From Flavobacterium fluviatile (GTDB lineage Bacteria > Bacteroidota > Bacteroidia > Flavobacteriales > Flavobacteriaceae), in contig NZ_JAADZW010000001.1 of NCBI RefSeq assembly GCF_010645065.1, positions 558,001-622,000 on the forward strand: a stretch of 64,000 nucleotides of DNA. Direction: 5' to 3'. The notes under the pieces are model-generated. The model had not been told where the DNA came from. It did no database searches and worked only from the letters and a program-made list of their open reading frames with translations. A program made the position numbers and the translations under genes. Below, in pieces: positions 51,301-61,080 of the stretch; position 1 is the first letter of the stretch; each line of letters begins with the position of its first letter.

Positions 51301-54300
51301 CTAAAATCCAACCTCAATACCCATTACGAAACTGCGGTTAAAATAAGTCCTGTCCGTATCAAAATCATACCAGTCTAAAGACTGATAGATACTTCCAGGA
51401 TTTACTGCCTGAGCATAAATTTTCATATTTGACAGTCCAATGTTGCTTGTAACATCTTTAGGTAAGTTATAGCCTAAAGAAATATTACGAATTTTTACAA
51501 ATGACGCTTTTTTAAAGCCAAGAAGTCCAGAATAAGCATCCTGAGAACCTGAAGATGACTGGCCCAAAATTGGTTTTTGGAATTCTGCATCAGTATTATC
51601 CGGTCTCCAGTAATCTATTTTAATTTGATTTGCAGTACCAGTCATTGCCTGAGCACCTAAATTAGCAGTGTATCCCATTCTTCCGTAAAGATTTATTCCT
51701 AACTCAATACCCTTATAAGTAAAATTGTTATTCCAACCCATAGTCCAGTTAGGATTATTATTACCTAAAACTACACGATCCTCAGCATTCATTACATAGT
51801 CCCCATTTTGATCTTTTGGTCGCACTTTACCTGGCGAAAAATTCTCTCCTTTGGCATTCCATTTCGCCATTTCAGTCTGATCTTCCGGAGTATCCTGCCA
51901 TAATCCCTGATTATCATAACCAAAACGAACAGCAATAGATTCTCCAATAAACCATGAATTACCCACCATGTCTTGTTTACCATTTACCAATTCTTCAATT
52001 TCATCCTTTTGCCATGCACCATTTAAATTTGTTTCCCATGTGAAACCAATGGCAGTTTGTATAGGGATAAGATTAAGGGTTAACTCAACCCCTTTGTTTT
52101 GCGTTTTTCCAATATTAGTAACGATATTAGGATATCCTGTTACACTTGGTATACGTGCTTCTAGTAGCAAATCTTCTGTAAAACTTTTGTATGCTTCAAT
52201 ACTTCCGCTAATTCTATTGTTTAAGAAACTAAAATCAAGTCCAAGATTATATTGTGTAGTTCTTTCCCATTTCAAATTAGGGTTAGGCATTCCCGTAAGA
52301 TCTACAGGAGCAGTATAAAAAGGCTCATTTGTAGTTTGCCCCATTTGGTTGCTAATACCATTAAAAGGAAGATAGATTGTACGAAGGTTTCCTAATGTAC
52401 CATAAGGATCAACAGCAGAATTACCTACACTACCAACTCCTAGTCGAAGTTTTAGATTTTCTATCCAGTTTACATCTTTCAAGAAATCCTCATTATTGAT
52501 ACGCCATGCTAATGCTGCAGATGGAAAAAAGTCCCATTTATTACCTTCAGATAATACCGAAGCACCATCCCAACGTCCCGAAACAGTCAACAAATAACGG
52601 TTATCAAAACCATAGTTAAAACGGGCCATGTAAGAAACAAGGCTTCTTTCTATAATATTAGATCCCATAGAAGCCTTATTGTTAGCATTTGTAACATCCA
52701 CCTGCCCCATAGCATTCCATAAGAAAGAAGGCTTAGGTATATTATTTGCACTCATAGAGGAAGTCTCGATATCCCAAGCAGATGCGGTTTGTAGTAAAGT
52801 AACTCCAATTTTATGTTTTGCAGCAAAAGTACGATCGTAATTAATCATATTATCAAGAGTCCATGACAAATCGCGACGGTTTTGAAGCCTTGCAAAATTA
52901 ACCCCTGCAGATCCATTAGAATTTATCTTATGTGACGAAGTTCCATCAATATAAACACCCTCTCTCCAATGACGAAAATCAGGTCCAAAATTTATTTTAT
53001 AAGTAAGTCCTTCAATTGGTTTCCAAATTTTACCAAAATCAATAGAAGCAGAAAAATTTCCTAAAAGACGAAATGTTTGAGATTGCTGTGTGCTTTTTTC
53101 CCATTCATCCATTATAGTATAAATACCATTTTCTCCACCCGGGTTAATGATAATATTACCATTTGCATCATATGGGACCGCATGATTAAAAATTTGCTTA
53201 GCAGTACCGTATATAGCATCCGGAACAGAGCTACTTCTCCCACTCAGATTTGACATCCCATAATCCTGATCACTCCAGGAACCATTTAAAGAGGCAGTCA
53301 TCTTAAACCATGAGACAGGCGTGATATTAGAACTCAGTTTTGCTGTATAACGTTTGTACCATTGTCCTTTCTGAGTACCCGTATTATCCAGATAACCAAT
53401 AGAAGCATAGGTATTCACTTTTTCAGAACCTCCGCTTGCACTTAAGACATGTTCCGTAGTAATTCCTGTTTGTGTAACTATATCTGTCCAGTTTGTATTA
53501 GTTACTTTAGAAGCATCCCATGTACCGCTTTCCCAACCTTTCAATACATTAGCCTGTGAGGTATTACCATCAACAGGACTACGAAAAATGTATTCATCAT
53601 TTGCATATGTAGGTGAATCAGGATGAGCCCATGGCACTTTCACTCCATTAACGGTGCGCTCAGGGCTATTGTAGGCCGCCCAACGTTTGAAAGTAATAAA
53701 TTCAGATGCACTCATTGACGGTGCCCTGTCTACTATATCCTGAGTGGTTACAGTACCTGCATAATTCATAGTGAACCTGCCCGATTTTCCTTGTTTAGTT
53801 GTTACGATGATAACACCGTTTGCTCCACGTGAACCATAAATAGCTGCAGCAGAAGCATCTTTAAGAATATCCATCGATTCAATATCCCTTGGATTAAGTG
53901 TTTCAATACCAGATGCTGACATCAAAGGAACACCATCTACAACATATAACGGATCACTACCTGCGGTTATTGAACGCTGGCCACGAATACGTACTCTACC
54001 AACGGTTCCCGGACGTTCTGTAGTTGTGATATCAACCCCTGCAACCTTACCTTGCAATGCCTCTACAGCATTTGGCACTGGTCGATTCATTAATTGCTCA
54101 GCATTTACACTACCAATTGCTCCAGTTAAATCAGATTTCTTTTGCGTCCCATAACCAACCACAACAATCTCGTTAAGTTGTGCTATTTCCTCTACCAATT
54201 TTACATTAATCTCTGAATTCTGAGCAACTGTTATTTCCTGACTTTTTGAGCCAGTAGAAGAAAAAACCAAGACCTGACCAGGTGCTGCACTAATAGAATA

Positions 54301-54483
54301 TTTACCGTCAAAATCAGTACTAGTACCCGTCTTTGTACCTTTTAAGAGAACATTCGCCCCTGGTATCGGCAATCCCGATGCATCAGTGATTGTTCCTTTA
54401 ACCACTTTGTTTTGCGCATAACCAGATGTGTGCAATAATGCAAACATGCTCAAAAGCAGCAAAAGACTAAATTTGTTTTTCAT
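51301..54483 (-). CDS. susC: SusC/RagA family TonB-linked outer-membrane transporter
   Basis: 1060 residues with signal peptide (MKNKFSLLLLLSMFALLHTS ending GYAQ). Residues about 28-105 are a carboxypeptidase-regulatory-like domain (GTITDASGLPIPGANVLL). The plug follows (IVVVGYGTQKKSDLTGAI, DPLYVVDGVP, DASAAAIYGSRGANGVI), then the 22-strand barrel, ending in a terminal Phe. It imports oligosaccharides into the periplasm with TonB energy. It is the only SusC in the window and presumably serves the whole PUL. It has a perfect activator box and -7 upstream. Confidence 0.96.
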   Translation of the reverse strand: MKNKFSLLLLLSMFALLHTSGYAQNKVVKGTITDASGLPIPGANVLLKGTKTGTSTDFDGKYSISAAPGQVLVFSSTGSKSQEITVAQNSEINVKLVEEIAQLNEIVVVGYGTQKKSDLTGAIGSVNAEQLMNRPVPNAVEALQGKVAGVDITTTERPGTVGRVRIRGQRSITAGSDPLYVVDGVPLMSASGIETLNPRDIESMDILKDASAAAIYGSRGANGVIIVTTKQGKSGRFTMNYAGTVTTQDIVDRAPSMSASEFITFKRWAAYNSPERTVNGVKVPWAHPDSPTYANDEYIFRSPVDGNTSQANVLKGWESGTWDASKVTNTNWTDIVTQTGITTEHVLSASGGSEKVNTYASIGYLDNTGTQKGQWYKRYTAKLSSNITPVSWFKMTASLNGSWSDQDYGMSNLSGRSSSVPDAIYGTAKQIFNHAVPYDANGNIIINPGGENGIYTIMDEWEKSTQQSQTFRLLGNFSASIDFGKIWKPIEGLTYKINFGPDFRHWREGVYIDGTSSHKINSNGSAGVNFARLQNRRDLSWTLDNMINYDRTFAAKHKIGVTLLQTASAWDIETSSMSANNIPKPSFLWNAMGQVDVTNANNKASMGSNIIERSLVSYMARFNYGFDNRYLLTVSGRWDGASVLSEGNKWDFFPSAALAWRINNEDFLKDVNWIENLKLRLGVGSVGNSAVDPYGTLGNLRTIYLPFNGISNQMGQTTNEPFYTAPVDLTGMPNPNLKWERTTQYNLGLDFSFLNNRISGSIEAYKSFTEDLLLEARIPSVTGYPNIVTNIGKTQNKGVELTLNLIPIQTAIGFTWETNLNGAWQKDEIEELVNGKQDMVGNSWFIGESIAVRFGYDNQGLWQDTPEDQTEMAKWNAKGENFSPGKVRPKDQNGDYVMNAEDRVVLGNNNPNWTMGWNNNFTYKGIELGINLYGRMGYTANLGAQAMTGTANQIKIDYWRPDNTDAEFQKPILGQSSSGSQDAYSGLLGFKKASFVKIRNISLGYNLPKDVTSNIGLSNMKIYAQAVNPGSIYQSLDWYDFDTDRTYFNRSFVMGIEVGF

Positions 54484-54516
54484 AAAAATAATTTTTGGTT
54501 AATTAATTAGTTTAAC

Positions 54517-54562
54517 CAAATTTATCCAGAAGTACCTCTCACCGCATCCTGTAGTATCCTGT
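54517..54562 (-). promoter_or_regulatory. Activator box and promoter of the susCD operon
   Basis: Plus-strand CATCCTGT (54545-54552) and TATCCTGT (54555-54562), the best duplicated box in the window. Exactly 20 bp to TAAATTTG (54524-54517 on the minus strand). The leader to the ATG at 54483 is about 27 nt. Confidence 0.8.
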
Positions 54563-54784
54563 TAATTTTCAGTATATTATGTATTGTATTTAATTTTTAT
54601 TTAACAAAATGAAGACAACTTACTGATTGACAACATCAAAAACACTGTTTATGTTGCTTGTAAAGCATTTAAAATTTAACTAAATTATTTTTACACATTC
54701 ATAATTTTTATAACAAAAAACTAACATATCAAAAAAAAACACACCTTATAACATATTCACTAAAATATTATCAATAATTGATTA

Positions 54785-54830
54785 CAGGATGCAGCAGGAT
54801 AGCAATTTCATAAAAGCAATATATTTTTAC
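54785..54830 (+). promoter_or_regulatory. Activator box and promoter of the GH106 operon
   Basis: ACAGGATG (54785-54792) and GCAGGATA (54795-54802), then exactly 20 nt, then TATTTTTA (54823-54830), a near -7. It faces the susCD promoter across the 426-nt gap 54484-54909. The rest of that gap is AT-rich and shows nothing else I can assign. Confidence 0.7.
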
Positions 54831-54909
54831 TCAATTAGCTAATACGAAAAAATGCTGAATTATTAGTTAATTAGAAAAATAATTTCAACCCATTGAATAT
54901 ATCCCCATA

Positions 54910-57708
54910 ATGAAACATACCAAAACCTATTTCACTTTCTTATTTATCCTTTGTTTTATAATTAATTCCTCCTCACAGGACTTAAATTCTCCATGGCCAA
55001 AATCTACTAATATCAATCAGCCCTGGGCCCGTTGGTGGTGGATGGGAAGTGCTGTAGATAAACCTAACTTAAAAAAGAGTCTTGTTGATTTTCATAAAGT
55101 TGGAATTGGCGGTGTAGAAATAACTCCTATATATGGTGTAAAAGGCGAAGAAAATAATTTCATTGATTATTTGTCTCCAAAATGGATTGAAATGCTTGAT
55201 TACACGATTCATATAGCAGACAGTCTTAACATGCAGGTGGATATGGTTCTGGGTACAGGATGGCCGTATGGCGGTTCTCATGTTACCTTACCTCACGCAG
55301 CCACAAAACTGATTGTCGAAAAATACCAGCTAAAAAAGAATGAAACAATTGATCGCTCTATTAAACATGAAGATCCTAAAGAAAAAAACCCTGCTGAGCT
55401 TTTATATGTAATAGCATACGGAAGCGACGGAAGTTATGTAAACCTGACTGATCAGTTAAAAAATAAAAATTCAAAACTAAATGATAAAGGCATCGAAGGA
55501 GCTTCTGTTGTTTTACCGAATACCTCAGAACCAAACAAACTAAAATGGAAAGCAAAAAAAACAGATTATACCCTATATGCTGTTTTTAGCGGCAAAACCG
55601 GACAACAGGTAAAACGATCGGCTCCGGGTGGAAAAGGATTTACTTTAGATCATTATTCGGAAGAGGCTTTGAATGCTTATGTAGTTCCGTTCAACAAAGC
55701 TTTAAAAGGGCGTGAAGGAAAAATCAGGGCTGTTTTTAATGACAGTTATGAAGTTTACGGAACTGACTTTACCCCAAATTTTTTCGAAGAATTCCAAAAC
55801 CGAAGAGGTTATGATCTTAAAAAGCAACTGGCATTATTGTTAGGTGAAAAAGATGACGAAGTTTCTAACCGGATAAGAAGCGATTACAGACAAACCATAG
55901 CCGACTTATTATTGAATAAATTTGATAAGCCGTGGACGCAATGGGCACATTCAAAAAACTTTAAAACCAAGCTTCAGGCTCATGGATCTCCCGGAAATTT
56001 GATTGACTTGTACGCCTCTGCGGATATACCCGAATGTGAGACTTTTGGATCGATGCCGTTTGATATTCCGGGTTTCAGACGTGAAAAAGACGATATCCGC
56101 GAAGGTGATGCTGATCCGGTGATGCTTAAATTCTCTTCTTCTGCAGCACATATTTCTGGTAAAAATCTGGTATCCTCTGAAACTTTTACGTGGCTGAGAG
56201 AGCATTTTAAAACCGCCTTGTCACAATGCAAGCCTGAAGCTGAAGATTTAATGCTAAACGGAGTGAATCATATCTTTCTTCATGGATCTACTTATTCGCC
56301 AGACAGAGCCGTTTGGCCGGGATGGAAATTTTATGCTTCTGTAAATTTTAATGCAAACAACAGCATTTGGGAAGACGCTCCTGCCCTGTTCTCCTACATA
56401 TCAAACTGCCAGTCCATGCTGCAGCAGGGAAAAGCGGACAATGAAATATTGCTTTACTGGCCTATTTTTGACAATTGGGACAAGTTTAAAAAAGGAAGTT
56501 TATTTGTTGAATACAAAATACACTCTTTAGACGAATGGCTGCATGGAACTCCATTTTACAATACTACAAAAGAACTGATGAAAAAAGGGTACGGAGTTGA
56601 TTTTATCTCTGATAATTTTATTGCTGAAGCCAAAGTGAAAAATGGTAATATTGTTCTTCCGGGCGGTGTTTTCAAATCATTAATTATTCCTGCATGCAAA
56701 AAAATGCCATTGGCAACTTTGCAAAAACTGATCGAATTACAAAAAGCTGGCGGTAAAATATTTTTTCAGGGATTGCCTGAATCTGTTCCGGGTTTTAATG
56801 ATTATAAAAATCAGGAAGCAAAACTTCAGTCTGTTTTGGTTGAAAATAAAGAAGCTGTAAAACCTGTTTCGGATATTTTTGAAACGTTGGAAAAGGCTCA
56901 GATATATCCTGAAACACTTGTAAATACAGGTTTAAAATTTATCAGAAGAAATGTTGACGGAGAAAAAATATATTATTTGGTAAATCACACACCAAAAACA
57001 ATCGACGGATTTATTCCGTTAGAAATTGGCAATAAAGAAGTAGTGATTTTTAATCCGTTAAATAGAAATTTCGGAAATGCAATTGTTCAGAAAACAGCCA
57101 AGAATACTTTGGTAAAAGTCAAAATTGAACCGGGACAATCTTATTTTTTGAAAACAGAAAATACTGCTTCACAAAAAAAATGGAACTACTACGAACCAAC
57201 TGCTGATGCTATTGCATTAAAAGGAAACTGGAAAATTAATTTTGATAAAGGCGGACCAAAATTACCTCCAGCTGCGACAGTTTCAAATCTTGAATCATGG
57301 ACAAAATTAGGTCCGGAAGCTGAAGCTTTTTCCGGATCTGCGACATATACTTTAGAATTTGACAATCCGAATGCTAAAACAGAGTCGTGGAGTTTAAATC
57401 TTGGAGATGTTCGCGAAAGTGCAAAAGTCTGGTTAAACGACGAATTCGTTGGTACGGCATGGTCTGTTCCTTATAAATTAAATATTGGAAAATTAAAACC
57501 AGGAATAAACACTTTAAAAATTCAGGTAACGAACCTTTCTGCAAACCGAATTCGAGATAAAGAATTAAAAGGCGAAGAATGGAAGATTTTCTATGAAATC
57601 AATATGGTTGACAAAGATTATAAAAAATTCGATGCTGCCAAATGGAATCCAATGCCATCCGGATTATTAGGACCTGTTACAATTACACCTTTAAAACAAC
57701 AAAATTAA
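54910..57708 (+). CDS. GH106 family alpha-L-rhamnosidase
   Basis: 932 residues with signal peptide (MKHTKTYFTFLFILCFIINSSS). The GH106 N-terminal signature is clear: NQPWARWWWMGSAVDKPNLK, GVEITPIYGVKGEE and LGTGWPYGGSHVT. Catalytic-region stretches include FNDSYEVYGTDFTPNF and SSETFTWLREHF, and the beta-sandwich C-terminus has SLNLGDVRESAKVWLNDEFV. GH106 enzymes release terminal alpha-L-rhamnose, including from rhamnogalacturonan oligosaccharides made by PL11. The first of three tightly packed genes (18-nt gap, then 1-nt overlap). Confidence 0.94.
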   Translation: MKHTKTYFTFLFILCFIINSSSQDLNSPWPKSTNINQPWARWWWMGSAVDKPNLKKSLVDFHKVGIGGVEITPIYGVKGEENNFIDYLSPKWIEMLDYTIHIADSLNMQVDMVLGTGWPYGGSHVTLPHAATKLIVEKYQLKKNETIDRSIKHEDPKEKNPAELLYVIAYGSDGSYVNLTDQLKNKNSKLNDKGIEGASVVLPNTSEPNKLKWKAKKTDYTLYAVFSGKTGQQVKRSAPGGKGFTLDHYSEEALNAYVVPFNKALKGREGKIRAVFNDSYEVYGTDFTPNFFEEFQNRRGYDLKKQLALLLGEKDDEVSNRIRSDYRQTIADLLLNKFDKPWTQWAHSKNFKTKLQAHGSPGNLIDLYASADIPECETFGSMPFDIPGFRREKDDIREGDADPVMLKFSSSAAHISGKNLVSSETFTWLREHFKTALSQCKPEAEDLMLNGVNHIFLHGSTYSPDRAVWPGWKFYASVNFNANNSIWEDAPALFSYISNCQSMLQQGKADNEILLYWPIFDNWDKFKKGSLFVEYKIHSLDEWLHGTPFYNTTKELMKKGYGVDFISDNFIAEAKVKNGNIVLPGGVFKSLIIPACKKMPLATLQKLIELQKAGGKIFFQGLPESVPGFNDYKNQEAKLQSVLVENKEAVKPVSDIFETLEKAQIYPETLVNTGLKFIRRNVDGEKIYYLVNHTPKTIDGFIPLEIGNKEVVIFNPLNRNFGNAIVQKTAKNTLVKVKIEPGQSYFLKTENTASQKKWNYYEPTADAIALKGNWKINFDKGGPKLPPAATVSNLESWTKLGPEAEAFSGSATYTLEFDNPNAKTESWSLNLGDVRESAKVWLNDEFVGTAWSVPYKLNIGKLKPGINTLKIQVTNLSANRIRDKELKGEEWKIFYEINMVDKDYKKFDAAKWNPMPSGLLGPVTITPLKQQN

Positions 57709-57726
57709 TTTCTCAATAATAATAAA

Positions 57727-58851
57727 ATGAAAAAGTTACTTTTAGTTTTCGCTTTATGCTTTTTATATACGAAAACCACAAACGCACAACAGCCATTTGA
57801 TAAAAAACTGGTACTAAAACAAATGATTCTGGCAAATGATTATTTTATGCAAAAATGGCCTGAAACGGGTAAAACAATCATCACCAATAAAGAACGTCCA
57901 AGCAATATCTGGACTCGTGGTGTTTATTATGAAGGATTAATGGCTTTGCACGAAATTTTCCCAAAAGAAGCGTATTACAAATATGCTTATGACTGGGCAG
58001 AGTTTCACAAATGGGGATTCAATGGCGGAAATGTAACCCGAAATGCAGACAACTACTGTGCTGCCCAAACCTATATTGATTTATACAATTTAGAACCTGA
58101 TGCTAAAAAATTAAAGAATACCAAAGCCAACATCAATATGCTGCTTAATACTCCTCAACTAGACGACTGGTCTTGGATTGACGCGATTCAGATGGGAATG
58201 CCGGTTTTTGCCAAAATGGGAGTTTTGGAAAAAGATAATCGCTATTTTGAAAAAATGTATCAAATGTATATGTATTCAAGAAACAAACATGGCGATAACG
58301 GACTTTTTAACCCAAAAGATGGTTTATGGTGGCGTGATGCTGATTTTGATCCTCCATATAAAGAACCAAATGGCGAAGACTGCTACTGGAGCCGTGGTAA
58401 TGGCTGGGTAATTGGCGCTTTGGCAAAAGTATTGACGATAATTCCACAAAATGCACCTCACAGAGATCAGTATGTAAAAGATTTAAAAGCAATGGCTGCA
58501 GCTTTAGTCCCAATTCAAAGACCTGACGGATTCTGGAATGTAAGTTTACATGATCCTACCAATTTTGGAGAAAAAGAAACATCCGGTACTGCTTTATTCG
58601 TTTACGGAATGGCTTATGGAATCAACAGCGGAATTCTGAAAAAAGAAACGTATTTACCTGTAATCGAAAAAGCATGGAATGCTATTACTAAAGACGCTTT
58701 GCATGATACAGGATTTTTAGGCTATTTACAATCTACAGGAAAAGAGCCAAAAGACGGACAGCCATTATCATACGATAAAATCCCTGATTTTGAAGATTAC
58801 GGATTGGGTTGTTTTCTACTTGCAGGATCTGAAATTTATAAAATGAAATAA
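57727..58851 (+). CDS. GH105 unsaturated rhamnogalacturonyl hydrolase
   Basis: 374 residues with signal peptide (MKKLLLVFALCFLYTKTTNA). (alpha/alpha)6 barrel with IWTRGVYYEGLMALHEIF, ADNYCAAQTYIDLY, WIDAIQMGMPVFAKMG (catalytic-type Asp), EDCYWSRGNGWVIGAL and PDGFWNVSLHD. The match is to the YteR/YesR type that hydrolyses the unsaturated galacturonate-rhamnose bond left by rhamnogalacturonan lyases. Intact, unlike the paralogue at 40271-41623. It shares TAATG with the next gene. Confidence 0.94.
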   Translation: MKKLLLVFALCFLYTKTTNAQQPFDKKLVLKQMILANDYFMQKWPETGKTIITNKERPSNIWTRGVYYEGLMALHEIFPKEAYYKYAYDWAEFHKWGFNGGNVTRNADNYCAAQTYIDLYNLEPDAKKLKNTKANINMLLNTPQLDDWSWIDAIQMGMPVFAKMGVLEKDNRYFEKMYQMYMYSRNKHGDNGLFNPKDGLWWRDADFDPPYKEPNGEDCYWSRGNGWVIGALAKVLTIIPQNAPHRDQYVKDLKAMAAALVPIQRPDGFWNVSLHDPTNFGEKETSGTALFVYGMAYGINSGILKKETYLPVIEKAWNAITKDALHDTGFLGYLQSTGKEPKDGQPLSYDKIPDFEDYGLGCFLLAGSEIYKMK

Positions 58852-60635
58852 TGAAAAAAGCATTCTTCTATTTTATTTCTCTGGGAATAAGCCTTTCAGT
58901 ATTCTCACAAAAAAAGGAAATTCCACTATGGGATAAAGTTCCTGATGCTATTGAAAATAAAGAATATACAGAGAAAATTGTTACCAACAAAGATGGAATT
59001 GCTGTAGATATCCGCAAAGTAACCGTGCCTACTCTCACAGCCTATTTTGCAGATCAGGAAAAATCAAACGGAACATCAGTCATAATATGTCCCGGAGGCG
59101 CTTACGGCATGCTGGCCATTGATAAAGAAGGTTATAAAGTTGCGGAATGGTTTAACAGCCTGGGAATAAATGCTTTTGTTTTAAAATACCGACTGCCGAG
59201 CGATTTGATTATGAAAAACAAAACTGTTGCTCCATTGCAGGATGCTCAGGAAGCCGTTCGTCTGGTTAGAAGAAATGCTGCAAAGTGGAAACTGGATCCT
59301 GATAAAATTGGTTTTATGGGCTTTTCTGCAGGAGGTCATCTGGCATCAACTTTAGCGACTCATTATGACGATAAGGTATATACTCCTAGTGATACAACAA
59401 GTGCAAAACCTAATTTTTCAATTTTGATTTATCCAGTAATTTCCATGCAGGAAGGTGTTACACATCAGGGTTCAAAAGACAATTTATTAGGTAAAAATGC
59501 TCAGGGAGAAATAGTTGATAAATATTCGAATGAAAAGCAGGTAACAGCTTCAACACCAAAAACATTTTTAGTTCATGCTACTGATGATAAGGCCGTTCCT
59601 GTAGAAAACAGTATCAATTATTATCTGGCTTTAAAAAAAGAAAAAGTTTTGGCAGAAATGCATTTATATGAAAACGGAGGTCATGGTTTTGGTCTGGGCG
59701 TAAAAGGCACTAATGCATACTGGCCTGAAACCTGCAGAAAATGGCTTGCTGTAAACGATTATAATTTAAAAAATGATGGTTATCTATTCACCTATTTTAA
59801 AGGTAATGGTGAAGACGGACTGCATTTAGCTTACAGCGAAGACGGTTACAAATGGAATACCCTAAAAAATGACACCTCTTTTTTGACACCAGAAGTTGGC
59901 AAAGATAAACTTATGCGCGATCCTTGCGTTATAAGAGGCGGAGACGGATTATATCACATGGTATGGACGGTAAGCTGGACAGATAAAGGAATTGGGTATG
60001 CTTCTTCAAAAGATTTGATTCAATGGTCAAAACAGGAATTTATTCCGGTTATGGTACATGAAAAAAAGACAAGAAATACCTGGGCTCCGGAAATCACTTA
60101 CGACGAGAAATCTAAAAACTACATGATTTACTGGGCTTCTACAATTGACGGAAAGTTTCCGGAAACCAAATCAGAAGAAGAAAAAGGATACAATCACAGG
60201 ATTTATTACACTACAACTAAAGACTTTAAAAAGTTCTCTAAAACCAAATTGCTTTATGAACCTGGTTTTAATGTCATTGATGCTTCTATTGTAAAGACTG
60301 AAAATGGCTACACCATGTATCTAAAAGATGAAACAAAAGTACCCGTTCAGAAAAATTTAAAAATAGCAAGCAGCAAAAAACTGGAAGGTCCCTACACAAA
60401 AGCAAGCGAACCAATTACAGGAAATTATTGGGCTGAAGGACCTACTGCTATTCAAATAGATAATGAATGGATTGTGTATTTTGACAAATATACCCAGAAA
60501 AAATATGGCGCTGTTAAACAAACCTCCAAAGGCTGGGAAGATATTTCTGAGCAGGTTAGTTTCCCAAAAGGCACACGCCACGGAACTGTAATTAAAGTTT
60601 CAGCGGCTGAAATAAATGCTTTAAAAAAAGAATAG
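58851..60635 (+). CDS. Fusion of alpha/beta-hydrolase esterase and GH43-like propeller
   Basis: 594 residues with signal peptide (MKKAFFYFISLGISLSVFSQ). Residues about 25-300 are an alpha/beta-hydrolase esterase: VIICPGGAYGMLAIDKEGY, GFSAGGHLAS (Ser159), VHATDDKAVPVENS (Asp) and YENGGHGFGLG (His). Residues about 305-594 form a GH43-like propeller: KLMRDPCVIRGGDGLYHMVW, NTWAPEITYDEKSKNYMIYW, VIDASIVKTENGYTMYL, and YWAEGPTAIQIDNEWIVYFD. The first half resembles bacterial acetyl/feruloyl-type xylan esterases. Together they could remove an acyl group and an arabinose-type side chain at one site. The ATG overlaps the GH105 stop by one base. Confidence 0.88.
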   Translation: MKKAFFYFISLGISLSVFSQKKEIPLWDKVPDAIENKEYTEKIVTNKDGIAVDIRKVTVPTLTAYFADQEKSNGTSVIICPGGAYGMLAIDKEGYKVAEWFNSLGINAFVLKYRLPSDLIMKNKTVAPLQDAQEAVRLVRRNAAKWKLDPDKIGFMGFSAGGHLASTLATHYDDKVYTPSDTTSAKPNFSILIYPVISMQEGVTHQGSKDNLLGKNAQGEIVDKYSNEKQVTASTPKTFLVHATDDKAVPVENSINYYLALKKEKVLAEMHLYENGGHGFGLGVKGTNAYWPETCRKWLAVNDYNLKNDGYLFTYFKGNGEDGLHLAYSEDGYKWNTLKNDTSFLTPEVGKDKLMRDPCVIRGGDGLYHMVWTVSWTDKGIGYASSKDLIQWSKQEFIPVMVHEKKTRNTWAPEITYDEKSKNYMIYWASTIDGKFPETKSEEEKGYNHRIYYTTTKDFKKFSKTKLLYEPGFNVIDASIVKTENGYTMYLKDETKVPVQKNLKIASSKKLEGPYTKASEPITGNYWAEGPTAIQIDNEWIVYFDKYTQKKYGAVKQTSKGWEDISEQVSFPKGTRHGTVIKVSAAEINALKKE

Positions 60636-60723
60636 AATTTTACATATTTCAAAACATGAGTCTCCTTTAAATTCACCCATACTATTAAAATTAAACTTTT
60701 ATTTTTCTTTCTATAGCTTTACA

Positions 60724-60760
60724 AAAGGTTGTCCGAAAAAATATAGGACAGCCTTTTTTT
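60724..60760 (+). terminator. Intrinsic terminator of the GH106 operon
   Basis: AAAGGTTGTCC (60724-60734) pairs with GGACAGCCTTT (60746-60756) with one G-U pair, followed by TTTT. It lies about 90 nt past the operon's last stop codon. Confidence 0.8.
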
Positions 60761-60941
60761 ATTCCAAAATATTTGGATACCTGAAAGATGTAATTACATA
60801 TTTTGACTTTTTTGTACACTTCAGATTGTTTGACAAGAGACTAATATACTCTTCATTTAAAGTCTGATTATAAAAATTGATTATATTTTCAGTATTAATA
60901 AAATACGGCAATAAATTATAGAATTTTAAACCGGAATGCAA
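60759..60941 (-). pseudogene. Short ORF, possible gene relic at the PUL/T6SS junction
   Basis: 60 codons from a TTG at 60941, ending ...KSKYVITSFRYPNILE just before the terminator. The frame is open a further 8 codons upstream (DRFRSLLI) with no ATG. The protein looks like a mixed-composition natural sequence (FYNLLPYFINTENIINFYNQ) but matches no family I know. It may be the C-terminal remainder of a gene cut at this boundary. Low confidence. Confidence 0.25.
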
Positions 60942-61012
60942 GATTAATAAACTTCTAAATCTGTCTTATACAACTACATAAGAATAATAAAATACAATTT
61001 TATCAGAATATG

Positions 61013-61043
61013 TTTGCAAAAGTAAATTTAAGTTCTATTTTTG
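61013..61043 (+). promoter_or_regulatory. vgrG promoter (TTTG-N19-TATTTTTG), right copy
   Basis: TTTG (61013-61016), 19 nt, TATTTTTG (61036-61043). Same elements and spacing as in front of the left vgrG, so the duplicated unit includes its promoter. The 60942-61012 stretch before it holds no gene. Confidence 0.7.
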
Positions 61044-61080
61044 AAAATAAATTCTTACTTAATATATCCCCAAATTACTT

